Assembly: GCA_031296105.1 (NCBI GenBank)
Contig: JARLGJ010000005.1
Coordinates: 1-45,160, forward strand
Direction of reading: 5' to 3'
Length of the DNA stretch: 45,160 bases
Source: Acidobacteriota bacterium
Lineage (GTDB): Bacteria; Acidobacteriota; Terriglobia; Terriglobales; Acidobacteriaceae
The translations under genes and the position numbers were made by a program. Of the stretch, positions 26,184-34,110 are shown piece by piece (positions within the stretch are counted from its first letter, which is position 1; each line of letters begins with the position of its first letter). Under the pieces are notes generated by a model. That model was not told the origin of the DNA, did not search any database, and saw nothing but the letters and a program-made list of their open reading frames with translations.

Positions 26184-26858
26184 ATGGCTCTCGGTGCGTA
26201 CACTCCCATGCCGGCCCTGTTTACGGCCATTCAAAGCCGCCCGGCGGAGGAGCGTTTGGAAGAAGCTCAGGTAGTTGCCCAACTGGTACGCCGTTGCGCC
26301 CAGGGCGACGCCGCTGCATGGGAAGAGCTTGTGCAGCGCTTCCACCGCCGTGTCTATAACATCTGCTACCGCTTTGCCGGTTCGGCCGATGACGCACAGG
26401 ATCTGACGCAGGAAGTTTTTTTGAAGGTTTACCGCACCGTGGCCAGCTTTGACGGGGATAAAGCCTCGTTTAGTACCTGGATGACCACCGTCACGCGCAA
26501 CCTTCTGGTGGACCATTTCCGTAAAACGCGAAACGACCGCTCCACCGACTCCATTGACGCCCCTTTGGGCGGCGAGGACGAAGGCCCCACGCTGGCCGAC
26601 CGTCTGGCTTCTGACGGACGGGAAAACCCGCATCTCAGCGTGGAAGCCCGCGAGCGTCGCGAGATGGTGCAAGGGGCTTTAAGCCAGATTTCGCCCGACC
26701 TGCGTGAAGCGGTCATCCTGCGCGATTTGCAGGACATGGATTATCGCGAAATTGCACAGGTACTCCGGGTTCCGGAAGGTACCGTAAAGAGTCGAATCAA
26801 TCGTGGCCGGGCGGAACTGGCACGATTGTTGCAACGTACCTATAAGCAAGCACTGTAA
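26184..26858 (+). CDS. ECF RNA polymerase sigma factor (SigW/RpoE-like)
   Basis: 224 aa. Region 2: FHRRVYNICYRFAGSADDAQDLTQEVFLKVYRTVASFDG ... FSTWMTTVTRNLLVDHFRK, with the DDAQDLTQEVF -10 binding helix. A linker of ~60 residues (RSTDSIDAPLGG ... ENPHLSVEA) precedes region 4: ISPDLREAVILRDLQDMDYREIAQVLRVPEGTVKSRINRGRAEL, the -35 helix-turn-helix. No extracytoplasmic or extra domain. The ATG at 26184 follows no clear ribosome site, and a start further upstream or at 26208 cannot be excluded. It leads an operon with its anti-sigma factor (46 bp downstream). Confidence 0.93.
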   Translation: MALGAYTPMPALFTAIQSRPAEERLEEAQVVAQLVRRCAQGDAAAWEELVQRFHRRVYNICYRFAGSADDAQDLTQEVFLKVYRTVASFDGDKASFSTWMTTVTRNLLVDHFRKTRNDRSTDSIDAPLGGEDEGPTLADRLASDGRENPHLSVEARERREMVQGALSQISPDLREAVILRDLQDMDYREIAQVLRVPEGTVKSRINRGRAELARLLQRTYKQAL

Positions 26859-26904
26859 CCCCGGCCGCGGGGCCTTGGGGAATACAGATGAGGGGAACAA
26901 AGTG

Positions 26905-27621
26905 ATGTTAGGCGAAGAAAAATCCGGAATGCACTGCGTGGAGTTTGACGCGCTGCTGACTGAGGCGCTGGATGGCGCGCTTCGGGGCGAGCGTCTGGCG
27001 CGCTTTGGCCGGCATAGGGAAACCTGTGCGGCCTGCGACGCCCTCTACCAGGAAGCCGAGGGTGGACTGGCCTGGCTGCGCGAGTTGGAGGAAGTCGATC
27101 CGCCGCGCAACCTGGTTCACAACATCCTGGCCATGACCAGCGGGGCGGCGGCCCAGGCGGCGCTAAAGCCCCCCCTGTGGATGCAGTTGCGTGACCAGGC
27201 GCGGGCGGTGTTTGCCCCCGTCCTGACACCGCGTTTTGCAATGTCCATGGGCATGGCATTTTTCTCCATCACGCTGGTCTTGAACATGGCGCAGATACGC
27301 ATCAAGGACCTGACCCCGCACAATCTGAGCCATACGTTCTACAGCAGTGAAAACAAAGTGATGAAGTATTACGAGAACATGCGGCTGGTTTACGAAATCG
27401 AATCCCGGGTGCGCGATCTGCGCAACGCCAGCGAGGAACAGCAGCGCGAGCGCGAGGAGCAGGATCGCAAGCCGAAGAAGAACAACGACCGCACGCAACA
27501 GAATCAAAACAGCACTCCGGAGCGGATGAACACGCAGAAGGGGCTGGTTGTACAACTTCCCGCAGCGCCCAGGAGCAGTTTGCGGTATGTGGGGCTGGCA
27601 ATGCTGAGGAGGAACTCATGA
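26905..27621 (+). CDS. Zinc-binding anti-sigma factor, membrane-anchored
   Basis: 238 aa. The ZAS signature H37-RET-C41-AA-C44 (HxxxCxxC) sits in an N-terminal zf-HC2-type domain, and the leading Cys of the fuller motif is C11. TM helix at about 109-129 (RFAMSMGMAFFSITLVLNMAQI), then an extracytoplasmic tail with a long Gln/Glu/Arg/Asn-rich coiled region (EEQQREREEQDRKPKKNND). It would hold the upstream sigma factor at the membrane until envelope stress. GAGGGG precedes ATG 26905. The 3' end overlaps the next gene by 4 bp (ATGA). Confidence 0.85.
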   Translation: MLGEEKSGMHCVEFDALLTEALDGALRGERLARFGRHRETCAACDALYQEAEGGLAWLRELEEVDPPRNLVHNILAMTSGAAAQAALKPPLWMQLRDQARAVFAPVLTPRFAMSMGMAFFSITLVLNMAQIRIKDLTPHNLSHTFYSSENKVMKYYENMRLVYEIESRVRDLRNASEEQQREREEQDRKPKKNNDRTQQNQNSTPERMNTQKGLVVQLPAAPRSSLRYVGLAMLRRNS

Positions 27622-28760
27622 ACTGCGCACAACATTCCGATCTTCCGGCCGTAGCCTTTTGCCGGACCTGCGGCAAGCCGCTGTGTGAAGGCTGCAAGCG
27701 CGACGTGCAGGGGACCATCTTCTGCGAACCTTGCCTGGCGGCGCGCGTGCACGGCGCCGAGCCGGTTCCCGGCGCTGGTGTGCCTCCTTACGGAGCGCCT
27801 CCTGTTGGCGCGCCGGGCGGCTACGGCGTGCCTCCGGTCAATCCGCCGGAGAATGCCAGTCCCGGCCTTGCGCTCTTCCTCGGGTTTATTCCCGGCGTGG
27901 GCGCGTTTTACAACGGCCAGTTTCTCAAGGGCTTTGTCCACGTCATCGTGCTGGCCACGCTGATCTGGCTGAGCGACCACGGCATGGGCGATTTCGCCGG
28001 GCTGATGATTGCGGCCTGGATCTTCTACATGGTCTTTGACGCCTACGTGACGGCCAAGGCGCGCCGCTACGGCATGCCCATCCCCGATCCTCTCGGGTTG
28101 AACCACATCCTGGAAGGTCGCGAAGGCACCTTCCGCGACCGTGTGGAGCAGGCCGGTGAGCGTCTGGGCACGCGCATGGAGTCCGCCGCGCAGGAGATGA
28201 ATCAGCGCTGGCAGCAGGCGGGCGGCGCAACTCCGGGGGCGCGCGCCACGAACTTCAACGCCGCAAACGGACCCGCTCCGGGCGCGGCGAGCAATCCTGC
28301 CGGCAGCGCCCCCGGCGGTACTGCCCCCGGCAGCGCTTCCGCCGACCCCGGCGCGCATGACGATCTGGGAGGCGCGGTGCGCGATGCCGCCAAGGCTGCG
28401 GTCAACGCTGCCACCACGGCAGCAAACTTTGCCAATGACCGCATCCGCGAGGCGCAGAACAAGGCCAACTTCCAGCAGCCGGGAGCGTTCCACAACGGTC
28501 CCCAGGGGACGTATTACAACGGTCCTGACGGCACCTATTACAACGGCCCGCAGGGCGCGTATTACGCTCCGCCGGAGCCGCCCAAGCCGCGCAATAGCAG
28601 CCCCGTGGGAGCCGTGGTGCTCATCGGTCTGGGCATGATCTTCCTGCTGGCGAACCTGGGCTGGTTCAGTATTCACTGGCTCTCCAACTTGTGGCCGCTC
28701 ATTCTGGTGGCCTGTGGCGTGTGGATATTCGTGCAGCGTCAGCAGCGCGGGAAGCACTAA
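27618..28760 (+). CDS. B-box zinc-finger membrane protein with C-terminal LiaF-like TM pair
   Basis: 380 aa. N-terminal B-box-type zinc finger, MNC3-x2-H6 ... C15-x2-C18 ... C23-x2-C26 ... C36-x2-C39, then a Pro/Gly-rich linker (about 50-77). Residues 78-148 form TM helices around FIPGVGAFYNGQFLKGF, a TM2-like pattern. A low-complexity Ala/Gly/Pro stretch follows, then three NGP-x-G-x-YY repeats (NGPQGTYYNGPDGTYYNGPQGAYY region, about 295-316), and a C-terminal pair of hydrophobic segments (GAVVLIGLGMIFLLANLGWF ... LWPLILVACGVWIFV) matching the LiaI/LiaF-TM (DUF5668) type. It begins on ATGA overlapping the anti-sigma gene, so it belongs to the stress operon. Role unknown, presumably a cell-envelope component. 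Confidence 0.75.
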   Translation: MNCAQHSDLPAVAFCRTCGKPLCEGCKRDVQGTIFCEPCLAARVHGAEPVPGAGVPPYGAPPVGAPGGYGVPPVNPPENASPGLALFLGFIPGVGAFYNGQFLKGFVHVIVLATLIWLSDHGMGDFAGLMIAAWIFYMVFDAYVTAKARRYGMPIPDPLGLNHILEGREGTFRDRVEQAGERLGTRMESAAQEMNQRWQQAGGATPGARATNFNAANGPAPGAASNPAGSAPGGTAPGSASADPGAHDDLGGAVRDAAKAAVNAATTAANFANDRIREAQNKANFQQPGAFHNGPQGTYYNGPDGTYYNGPQGAYYAPPEPPKPRNSSPVGAVVLIGLGMIFLLANLGWFSIHWLSNLWPLILVACGVWIFVQRQQRGKH

Positions 28761-28772
28761 AGGAGCCTTGCG

Positions 28773-29216
28773 ATGAGATACTACGTCCCCAATCCTGCAT
28801 GCAGTTGCGGCCGCTGCGCCACCCGCGGCCTGATGGGCCCCGCGGTGCTGATTACTCTCGGACTCCTGTTCCTTTTGTCGAACGTCTCCGACTGGTCCTT
28901 CCACCGTACGTGGCCCATTCTGCTCATCGTCATCGGCCTGGTGAAGGTGGTGCGCTATGTGGTCAGTGACGATGCGCACCTCAATCCGGGCCAGTATCCT
29001 CCGCCCTATGGCTACGGCCCCGTGCCGCCGCCGTATGTGGCTCCCGGCGCGGCGCAGCCCGCCGCTCCACCTCCGCCCGCGCCCACGGCTTCCACTGTGG
29101 TGGACGCCGAGAGCAAGCCGCCGGTTCCCGGAGCCGACTGGGTCAAGTTCGATGAGAGCGCCAAAAGCAGCGAAAGTGAACCAGGCAGCGCCAGTGGAGA
29201 GGTGAGCCATGGCTAG
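28773..29216 (+). CDS. LiaF-TM (DUF5668)-like small membrane protein
   Basis: 147 aa. LLFLLSNVSDWSFHRTWPILLIVIGLVKVVRY (about 30-63) is the same TM-W-TM motif seen in the neighbours, and the N-terminus has CSCGRC, a possible metal site (C10, C12, C15). The second half is a Pro/Ala-rich tail (YPPPYGYGPVPPPYV ... PPPPAPTAS) without clear function. AAAGGAGC precedes ATG 28773 by a good distance; 12 bp separate it from the B-box gene, and its end overlaps the next gene by 8 bp. Operon member of the sigma/anti-sigma unit. Confidence 0.8.
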   Translation: MRYYVPNPACSCGRCATRGLMGPAVLITLGLLFLLSNVSDWSFHRTWPILLIVIGLVKVVRYVVSDDAHLNPGQYPPPYGYGPVPPPYVAPGAAQPAAPPPPAPTASTVVDAESKPPVPGADWVKFDESAKSSESEPGSASGEVSHG

Positions 29217-30708
29217 TCCCGGCATGTACTACTATCAGCCGCCGCCGCGGCGTCCGCGCTCTGTCGCCGGACCGTTGTTGCTGATTGCCGTCGGCATTAT
29301 TTTTCTGCTGCGCAACTTCGGCTACAGCATTCCCATCCTCAATGACTTTGCGCGCTGGTGGCCGGTGCTTCTGCTGGTCATCGGCCTGGTGCGGCTGGGC
29401 GAGTATTTTTACGCGCGCAGCACCGGACGCCTTGCGCCCGCCATGGGTGGCGGTTCCATCTTCCTGCTGGTCATTATCATCATCGTCGGATCTGCCTTGT
29501 ACGCCCACCATGGCAGCCAGTTCAACTTTGGTCCGTGGCGTGACGATTTCAACGTCGATGACAACTTCATGCACCTCTTCGGCGACGAGTACAACTTCAA
29601 TGGCGAGTTGAGCACGTCCGTCCCGGAGAACGGAACCCTGCGCGTCACCTGCGAGCGCGGGAATGTAACCGTGAGCCAGTGGGATCAGCCGCAGGTCAAG
29701 GTGGAGTGGCGCAAGCGCGTCTTTGCCTCTGGCCAGGGCGAGGCCGATTCCACCAACGCGTCCACCTCGCCGAGCCTGCAAGCCAACGGCACCGTGGTGG
29801 ATTTGCAGGGCAACACCCGGGGCGCGGGGCAGAAGGGCGTGGTCACCGACATGGACATCTACCTGCCCGCCAAGGCCAACGTGGAGGTCTATGTGGACCG
29901 CGGTGACGTCAACATCAACCAGCGCACCGGCTATGTGAAGCTGGCGTCGCAGCACGGGGATGTTGTGGTCGATCAGGTCTCCGGCGACGCGTACCTTACC
30001 GTGCGCAAGGGTTCGCTGCACGCCTCCAACATTGGCGGCAACGTCACCGTGGACGGACGCCTCGACGACCTCACTCTGGATTCTCTGGCGGGAACGGCCG
30101 TCATTACCTCGGATATTTTCGGCGACACGCACCTCAGCAAGCTGGCCAAGGGCATTGCCATCCGCACCTCGCGCACCACCCTGGAGTTTGCGCGGCTCGA
30201 TGGCGATCTGACCATGGATTCCGGCGACCTGAAGGGCAACGGCCTGGTGGGCCCCATGACGCTTGCCACGCGCACCAAGGACGTGGAACTGCACGATGTG
30301 AAGGGCGACCTGCACATCAGCGACGATCACGGCGACATCTCTTTGGAGAACGGTTCGTCGGCTTCGCTGGGCAATCTTGACCTGACCACGCATCACGGCG
30401 ACGTAGCGTTGCGCCTGCCTTCCCGGGCGAATTTCCAGTACACGCTGGTCACCCGCCATGGCGACATTGCCAACGACTTTGGCGCAACCTCCACCAGCGG
30501 CGGCAAGAGCGGCAACTCATCCAACGCCTCTGGCACCGTGGGCCGTGGAGGTATCAGCGTGCACGTCACCAGCGACACCGGCGACATCACGCTGAATAAA
30601 ACCGAAGAGACCATCGCCCCTCTGGAGCCTCCGTCCGCGCCCGCTCCGCCCGCCAAGGAACACCACGGCAAGGGCAAAAAGAAAGTGGACCAGGTTGACG
30701 TGATGTAA
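29209..30708 (+). CDS. LiaF-TM plus DUF4097-type beta-helix adhesin/sensor protein
   Basis: 499 aa. Two N-terminal LiaF-TM helices (about 21-65, GIIFLLRNFGYSIPILNDFARWWPVLLLVIGLVRLG) are followed by a third TM near 82-100 and a long extracytoplasmic beta-rich region (from 130). That region repeats segments of type G-D-[VIL]-x-[VIL], for example GNVTVSQ, RGDVNINQ, HGDVVVDQ, GSLHASNIGGNVTVD, HGDISLE, HGDVALR, HGDIAND and TGDITLN, the pattern of DUF4097/DUF4098 beta-helix domains. The C-terminus is Pro-rich and Lys-rich. Such proteins are common in LiaF-like envelope-stress systems. Overlaps the previous gene by 8 bp; followed by a strong terminator. Confidence 0.8.
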   Translation: MASPGMYYYQPPPRRPRSVAGPLLLIAVGIIFLLRNFGYSIPILNDFARWWPVLLLVIGLVRLGEYFYARSTGRLAPAMGGGSIFLLVIIIIVGSALYAHHGSQFNFGPWRDDFNVDDNFMHLFGDEYNFNGELSTSVPENGTLRVTCERGNVTVSQWDQPQVKVEWRKRVFASGQGEADSTNASTSPSLQANGTVVDLQGNTRGAGQKGVVTDMDIYLPAKANVEVYVDRGDVNINQRTGYVKLASQHGDVVVDQVSGDAYLTVRKGSLHASNIGGNVTVDGRLDDLTLDSLAGTAVITSDIFGDTHLSKLAKGIAIRTSRTTLEFARLDGDLTMDSGDLKGNGLVGPMTLATRTKDVELHDVKGDLHISDDHGDISLENGSSASLGNLDLTTHHGDVALRLPSRANFQYTLVTRHGDIANDFGATSTSGGKSGNSSNASGTVGRGGISVHVTSDTGDITLNKTEETIAPLEPPSAPAPPAKEHHGKGKKKVDQVDVM

Positions 30709-30724
30709 GCTTCGTCCATGCGCA

Positions 30725-30766
30725 AATACAAAACCGGAGAGCCTCGAGGCTCTCCGGTTTTGTATT
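30725..30766. terminator. Strong bidirectional terminator of the sigma operon
   Basis: AATACAAAACCGGAGAGCC pairs perfectly over 19 bp with GGCTCTCCGGTTTTGTATT around TCGA. The U-rich right arm (TTTTGTATT) works for the plus strand and the mirrored left arm for the minus strand, so it can end the operon and the convergent gene at 30785. Confidence 0.85.
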
Positions 30767-30784
30767 GCAGAAATTGATCGTGGA

Positions 30785-31174
30785 TCAACCGAAATTGATG
30801 GGGTTCTTGCTCAGCCAGTGCGAGTCACGAGCTTCACCCACGCCGCGCATCGCGCCGCGCGCAATGCCCGAGGAGAGTTGACGCGTCTCCCACGCCACTC
30901 CGGCCGTGAATCCGGCCACGCCGCCGGCCACGCTCATGGCGGCAACCGCGCCCGCCTTGGGGCGTCGTCCGCCCGCAATCAGCGCGCACACCGCGCCCAC
31001 CCCCACGCCAATCGCCGTGGGAACCCAACTGGAGCGCAGCGAACGGTTCCATACGGCGCGTGCTCCCTCGCCCTCAAGCAGAGTACCGGCCGCCTCCCGG
31101 GCGCCGTGCCAGCCGGAGCCGGCCAGATTGCGCCCGTAATCCACTTCCGATTTAACCCACTCACCGATTTTCAT
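30785..31174 (-). CDS. Small glycine-zipper hypothetical protein
   Basis: 129 aa from the second of two close ATGs (31174), chosen because AAGGG is 8 nt upstream. Two moderately hydrophobic Gly/Ala-rich segments, IGVGVGAVCALIAGG and AGAVAAMSVAGGVAGFTAGVAW, look like glycine-zipper membrane helices; the N-terminus MKIGEWVKSEVDYGRN is amphipathic and charged. No family is recognised. Probably a small membrane or membrane-associated protein. It shares a terminator with the convergent operon. Confidence 0.65.
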   Translation of the reverse strand: MKIGEWVKSEVDYGRNLAGSGWHGAREAAGTLLEGEGARAVWNRSLRSSWVPTAIGVGVGAVCALIAGGRRPKAGAVAAMSVAGGVAGFTAGVAWETRQLSSGIARGAMRGVGEARDSHWLSKNPINFG

Positions 31175-31205
31175 TGCCATCGCCCTTTGTGCGAACTCAA
31201 GAATC

Positions 31206-31261
31206 CAAGGATGAGCCTTGATAGTACCGCGCTCCGCTCAAAAGCGGAAGCGCTCATCCTT
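31206..31261 (+). ncRNA. Candidate structured small RNA region
   Basis: CAAGGATGAGC (31206-31216) pairs perfectly with GCTCATCCTTG (31251-31261), enclosing a smaller CCGCT-CAAA-AGCGG hairpin, and a plus-strand terminator follows at 31335-31367. No ORF uses this orientation. It could be a small RNA ending at the terminator, or a palindromic repeat. No promoter is clear. Confidence 0.25.
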
Positions 31262-31334
31262 GCTCCGCCTGTTAGCTTTGCCCGCTTCCATTTAGATCGG
31301 CGTATTTTCCGAAAAGATTCAGTGCCCCTGCGCA

Positions 31335-31367
31335 AAGGGCTCCGGCGCGTGCTCCGGAGCCCTTTTT
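31335..31367 (+). terminator. Intrinsic terminator, plus orientation
   Basis: AAAGGGCTCCGG and CCGGAGCCCTTT form a 12-bp perfect stem with loop CGCGTGCT, followed by TT. On the plus strand it ends in TTTTT. It lies between two minus-strand genes, and in the minus direction only TTT follows, so a plus-strand transcript or dual use is implied. Confidence 0.6.
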
Positions 31368-31388
31368 GTTATTCATCAGGCGATCGCC

Positions 31389-32876
31389 CTACTGCTGTTT
31401 CACCATCGTTCCCTGATACAGGCGGTTGCCGTCGCTGGAGAGGATGTACGCCGTGGTGGCGTCCACCACGTACAGCGCCGCCGGCACCGCGCCGAAGGTC
31501 GCCGTGCTGCGTCCGCTGCTGCTGACGGAGTACACGCCCGTCTGGCTTACGTCGGTGTTGTAAAAGCCCGGTGTCTGCGAATCCAGCGTGCCGCTCAAGT
31601 TGCCGGCGCCGTCGGCCAGGTAGTTCGCCGTGCTCTCCACGTTGCCCGGAGCGTAGTAGCTGTACCCTGAAAGATCCACCGCGTAATTGCCGGTGATGGA
31701 TGCTGCCGTCAGCCCTGAGGTCTGCGCCTGCAACACGCCGGTCTCCAGAATGGTGGCGCCCGTGTTGTAGCTGAGCACCATGGACTTCGAGGCCGACACC
31801 TGGTAGCCCACAAGGTTCGTGGACTGTGCGCCGCTCAGCGTGGCCGTCCAGCGCCCGGTGGCGTCCGCTGTGTTGGTGCCGCTGAAGCTAACGTTGCCCG
31901 TGTAGTTGCCGCCCACGTTCGAATCCTCTACCGCCGATGCCAGGGTGCCCGAGCCGTTCAGCGAAAGGTACCCAGTCTCCGCAATGGGATACGTGTGGTT
32001 GCCCGATGCCAGGTAGCCCGAGAGCGAGAACACCTGTCCGCCGGTAAACGCCGCCGTCGATCCGCTCACCGCGGTCTGCTGGTAGCCGCTGCCGTATTGC
32101 AGCGTGCCATCGCTGCGCAGCAGCTCGATCTCGTTCACGGAAACCCAGTAGAAGACATACGTCGCGGTGTTCGACCCGATGGTGATGCTGGCCGTGCCGC
32201 GCCCGTGGGTGTCCGGTGCCGTCAGCGTGCCGCTGGCGGCCAGTTGCGCGGAGTACGTGCCGCTGTCGTTCTGATCCACCGTGCCGGTAAACGTGCCAGC
32301 CACAAAGTCGTTGCCCGTCAGGTTCAGCAAACCCACGGCTCCGTAAGGTGCGCCGCTGGAGTCTTCGCCATCCAGCCGCAACACGTAGGTATAGGAGGCC
32401 CGAACGGCGTTGCTGGTCTCGGCCGGGCGCAGCACAAAGCGCCCGGTGGCGTCGGCCGCACCGGAGTATTGGAAGAAGACGCCTTCACTGGCCGAGTGCA
32501 GCACAAAGCGAAAAATCGTGGCGCCGGATGCGCCTTTCAACTGCAACTGGCCGCGTCCGTCTTCGTTCACGCTGTAGGTGCCGGTCAGGCTCTCTTCCTG
32601 AACCTTCTGGCCGCCGTCGCTGTAAACGTCGCGCACGCCGCTGGTGACGTTGCCGCTGCCGTCGGCGATGAAGTTGCCTGCCGTGCTGAAGCTGATCCCG
32701 TTTGCGTACACGCCGCTGGCGGTAAACACGTAGCTCCCATTCAGGCTGCTGCTGGAATAGCCGGCGTTATTGCCCCCGCTGGGGTTGCCAGGCGTGTTGT
32801 AGGTATAGCGGTCATTGCCACAGGAACTCAGAAACGCCAGGGCTGCTAAACCAAGGGCCACGAGGAGTTTGCGCAT
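31389..32876 (-). CDS. Repeat lipoprotein (four beta-rich modules)
   Basis: 495 aa. MRKLLVALGLAALAFLSSC is a signal peptide with lipobox FLSSC and GGGAG precedes the ATG at 32876. The mature chain is extremely rich in Gly, Ser, Thr, Ala, Tyr and Val. Four loose repeats of ~115 residues can be seen, each opening like LNGSYVFTASG/ITGNYAVDLSG and including GNFIADGSGNVTSG or NYLADGAGNLSG and ending DGRG/HGRG/TGRW/SGRS-T. This is an outer-membrane-anchored or surface beta protein of unknown function; such Thr/Ser/Gly repeat lipoproteins are frequent in acidobacteria. No enzymatic motif is visible. Confidence 0.75.
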   Translation of the reverse strand: MRKLLVALGLAALAFLSSCGNDRYTYNTPGNPSGGNNAGYSSSSLNGSYVFTASGVYANGISFSTAGNFIADGSGNVTSGVRDVYSDGGQKVQEESLTGTYSVNEDGRGQLQLKGASGATIFRFVLHSASEGVFFQYSGAADATGRFVLRPAETSNAVRASYTYVLRLDGEDSSGAPYGAVGLLNLTGNDFVAGTFTGTVDQNDSGTYSAQLAASGTLTAPDTHGRGTASITIGSNTATYVFYWVSVNEIELLRSDGTLQYGSGYQQTAVSGSTAAFTGGQVFSLSGYLASGNHTYPIAETGYLSLNGSGTLASAVEDSNVGGNYTGNVSFSGTNTADATGRWTATLSGAQSTNLVGYQVSASKSMVLSYNTGATILETGVLQAQTSGLTAASITGNYAVDLSGYSYYAPGNVESTANYLADGAGNLSGTLDSQTPGFYNTDVSQTGVYSVSSSGRSTATFGAVPAALYVVDATTAYILSSDGNRLYQGTMVKQQ

Positions 32877-32959
32877 AATAGTTCTCCCTGGGATAAGTTT
32901 GATGCCGGTGCGAACCCTCCGCAACCGGAAAAGTTCTGTTCTGCACTAGAATAATTTAT

Positions 32960-33499
32960 ATGCCAAGCGAACTCGTCAACTTTCCGCCCCAGCCGCTGCC
33001 CCGGGAACTCTATTTGATCGGCTTCCGCCTCGATCCCGCCTCCGAGGGCGCCGAGTTCTACACCCTGATGGGCGAGGAGGGCGAAAGCGAGCGTCCCATT
33101 GCGCGCGACGGCCGCATCCTCTTTTTCCGCCAGCCCTTGGAAGGATTAAAGGCCCTGATGGCCAGCAACAACGGCTTTGCCGACGTGCGCCCCGTGCCCA
33201 AGGAACTGGAATTGCTCTGCGACATTGGCGGCGCGCTCTACGTGGCCAACAGCGAAGCCGTGGACGAAGAGGGCGTGCTGTTTGAAACCATCGCCGTCTT
33301 CGACGACCTGCTGCGCGCCATTCGCCTCAGCGTGCCGGACCACTACGCCCGCGTCCTGGCTCTGGTCGCCGCGCGCCTCACGGAAAACCCCGAGTTCGCT
33401 GCTTTTTTGGATGCGGAAAAGCTCAGCCGCAATGACCTGGAAGACGCCCTGATGTGGTGTGTCGGCGCGGTGATGGTGAAAAGTACCTGGATCGAGTAA
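32960..33499 (+). CDS. Hypothetical acidic protein
   Basis: 179 aa with no recognised family. Soluble, acidic and helical in the second half (VDEEGVLFETIAVFDDLLRAIRL ... AARLTENPEFAAFLDAEKLSRNDLEDAL). The start ATG has no Shine-Dalgarno sequence; a TAGAAT hexamer 7 bp upstream hints at a leaderless mRNA, without a supporting -35. A single gene divergent from the lipoprotein. Confidence 0.7.
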   Translation: MPSELVNFPPQPLPRELYLIGFRLDPASEGAEFYTLMGEEGESERPIARDGRILFFRQPLEGLKALMASNNGFADVRPVPKELELLCDIGGALYVANSEAVDEEGVLFETIAVFDDLLRAIRLSVPDHYARVLALVAARLTENPEFAAFLDAEKLSRNDLEDALMWCVGAVMVKSTWIE

Positions 33500-33545
33500 G
33501 CATGGCGGGGAAGAACGGGGAATCTAGTGTCCCGGAAAAACATCA

Positions 33546-33563
33546 AGGGGGTCTAAGCCCCCT
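33546..33563 (+). repeat. GC-rich palindrome
   Basis: AGGGGG-TCTAAG-CCCCCT. A T-rich tract (CCCTTTATTTTTTA) follows 7 nt later, so it may help end the upstream gene; it also resembles the palindromes near 22099. Confidence 0.4.
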
Positions 33564-33582
33564 GGGTGCCCTTTATTTTTTA

Positions 33583-33774
33583 CTACTCAGCCCAGGCTAA
33601 CGGTAGCTGAACTCTTTCCCGGGTGCCGTACTTGGGGTTCCGTTGCGCATCCTCGCCACAGTCCGAATCCTCGGTCAGGTTGCCGACAATGTCCTCGGTC
33701 ATCTTCAGGCCCACATTCCACCCACTCATGACCCCGGCCGTTGCGAAAGCCATCCATTTCAAATCACTTTTCAT
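33583..33774 (-). CDS. Small hypothetical protein
   Basis: 63 aa from the ATG at 33774, which has GGAGG 11 nt upstream. Contains one hydrophobic stretch (LKWMAFATAGVMSGWNVGL) and a charged acidic tail. An in-frame continuation to 33939 looks like noise. It may be a real small membrane protein, but nothing identifies it. Confidence 0.4.
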   Translation of the reverse strand: MKSDLKWMAFATAGVMSGWNVGLKMTEDIVGNLTEDSDCGEDAQRNPKYGTRERVQLPLAWAE

Positions 33775-34110
33775 GTTGTTGCCATCCTCCGTTGTTGTTA
33801 AGGATGATTCATCCGCGCTGCGGGGTTCAGAGTTTCTTGCGCCACAGTGATCCGAAGCCGCGCAAAATTGAGGGTTTGAGTATCCAGCCCAGGATGGACA
33901 GGGTGTTGAGGAGCCACGGATCGCGGACAAAATTCTCACGCCTTGCTTCTGCTTTGCGCTAGACTTTTGTTATTCCGAAGTATTGATGGGGAATGCTTCC
34001 TGTTTGTGCCGGGGGATTTTTTCCGGCTTGGAAGCGAGCAGTGCGGAGCCGCCTGGCTTGCCGTGCCGAATGCCTGTGTTGGCGCCGATCTCTCTTTCCA
34101 AGGTTGGGTT
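33775..34110. other. Divergent intergenic region, no gene seen
   Basis: 336 bp between two divergent genes. No confident gene, RNA or -35/-10 pair is visible; promoters for both flanking genes should lie here. The frame upstream of the 34111 gene is open from 33943 but lacks a ribosome site and similarity to a signal peptide. Confidence 0.4.

Noticed and set aside
27504..29225. Minus-strand frame of about 573 codons opposite the B-box and LiaF-TM genes.
   Set aside because: It crosses gene boundaries of a coupled operon and has no motif.
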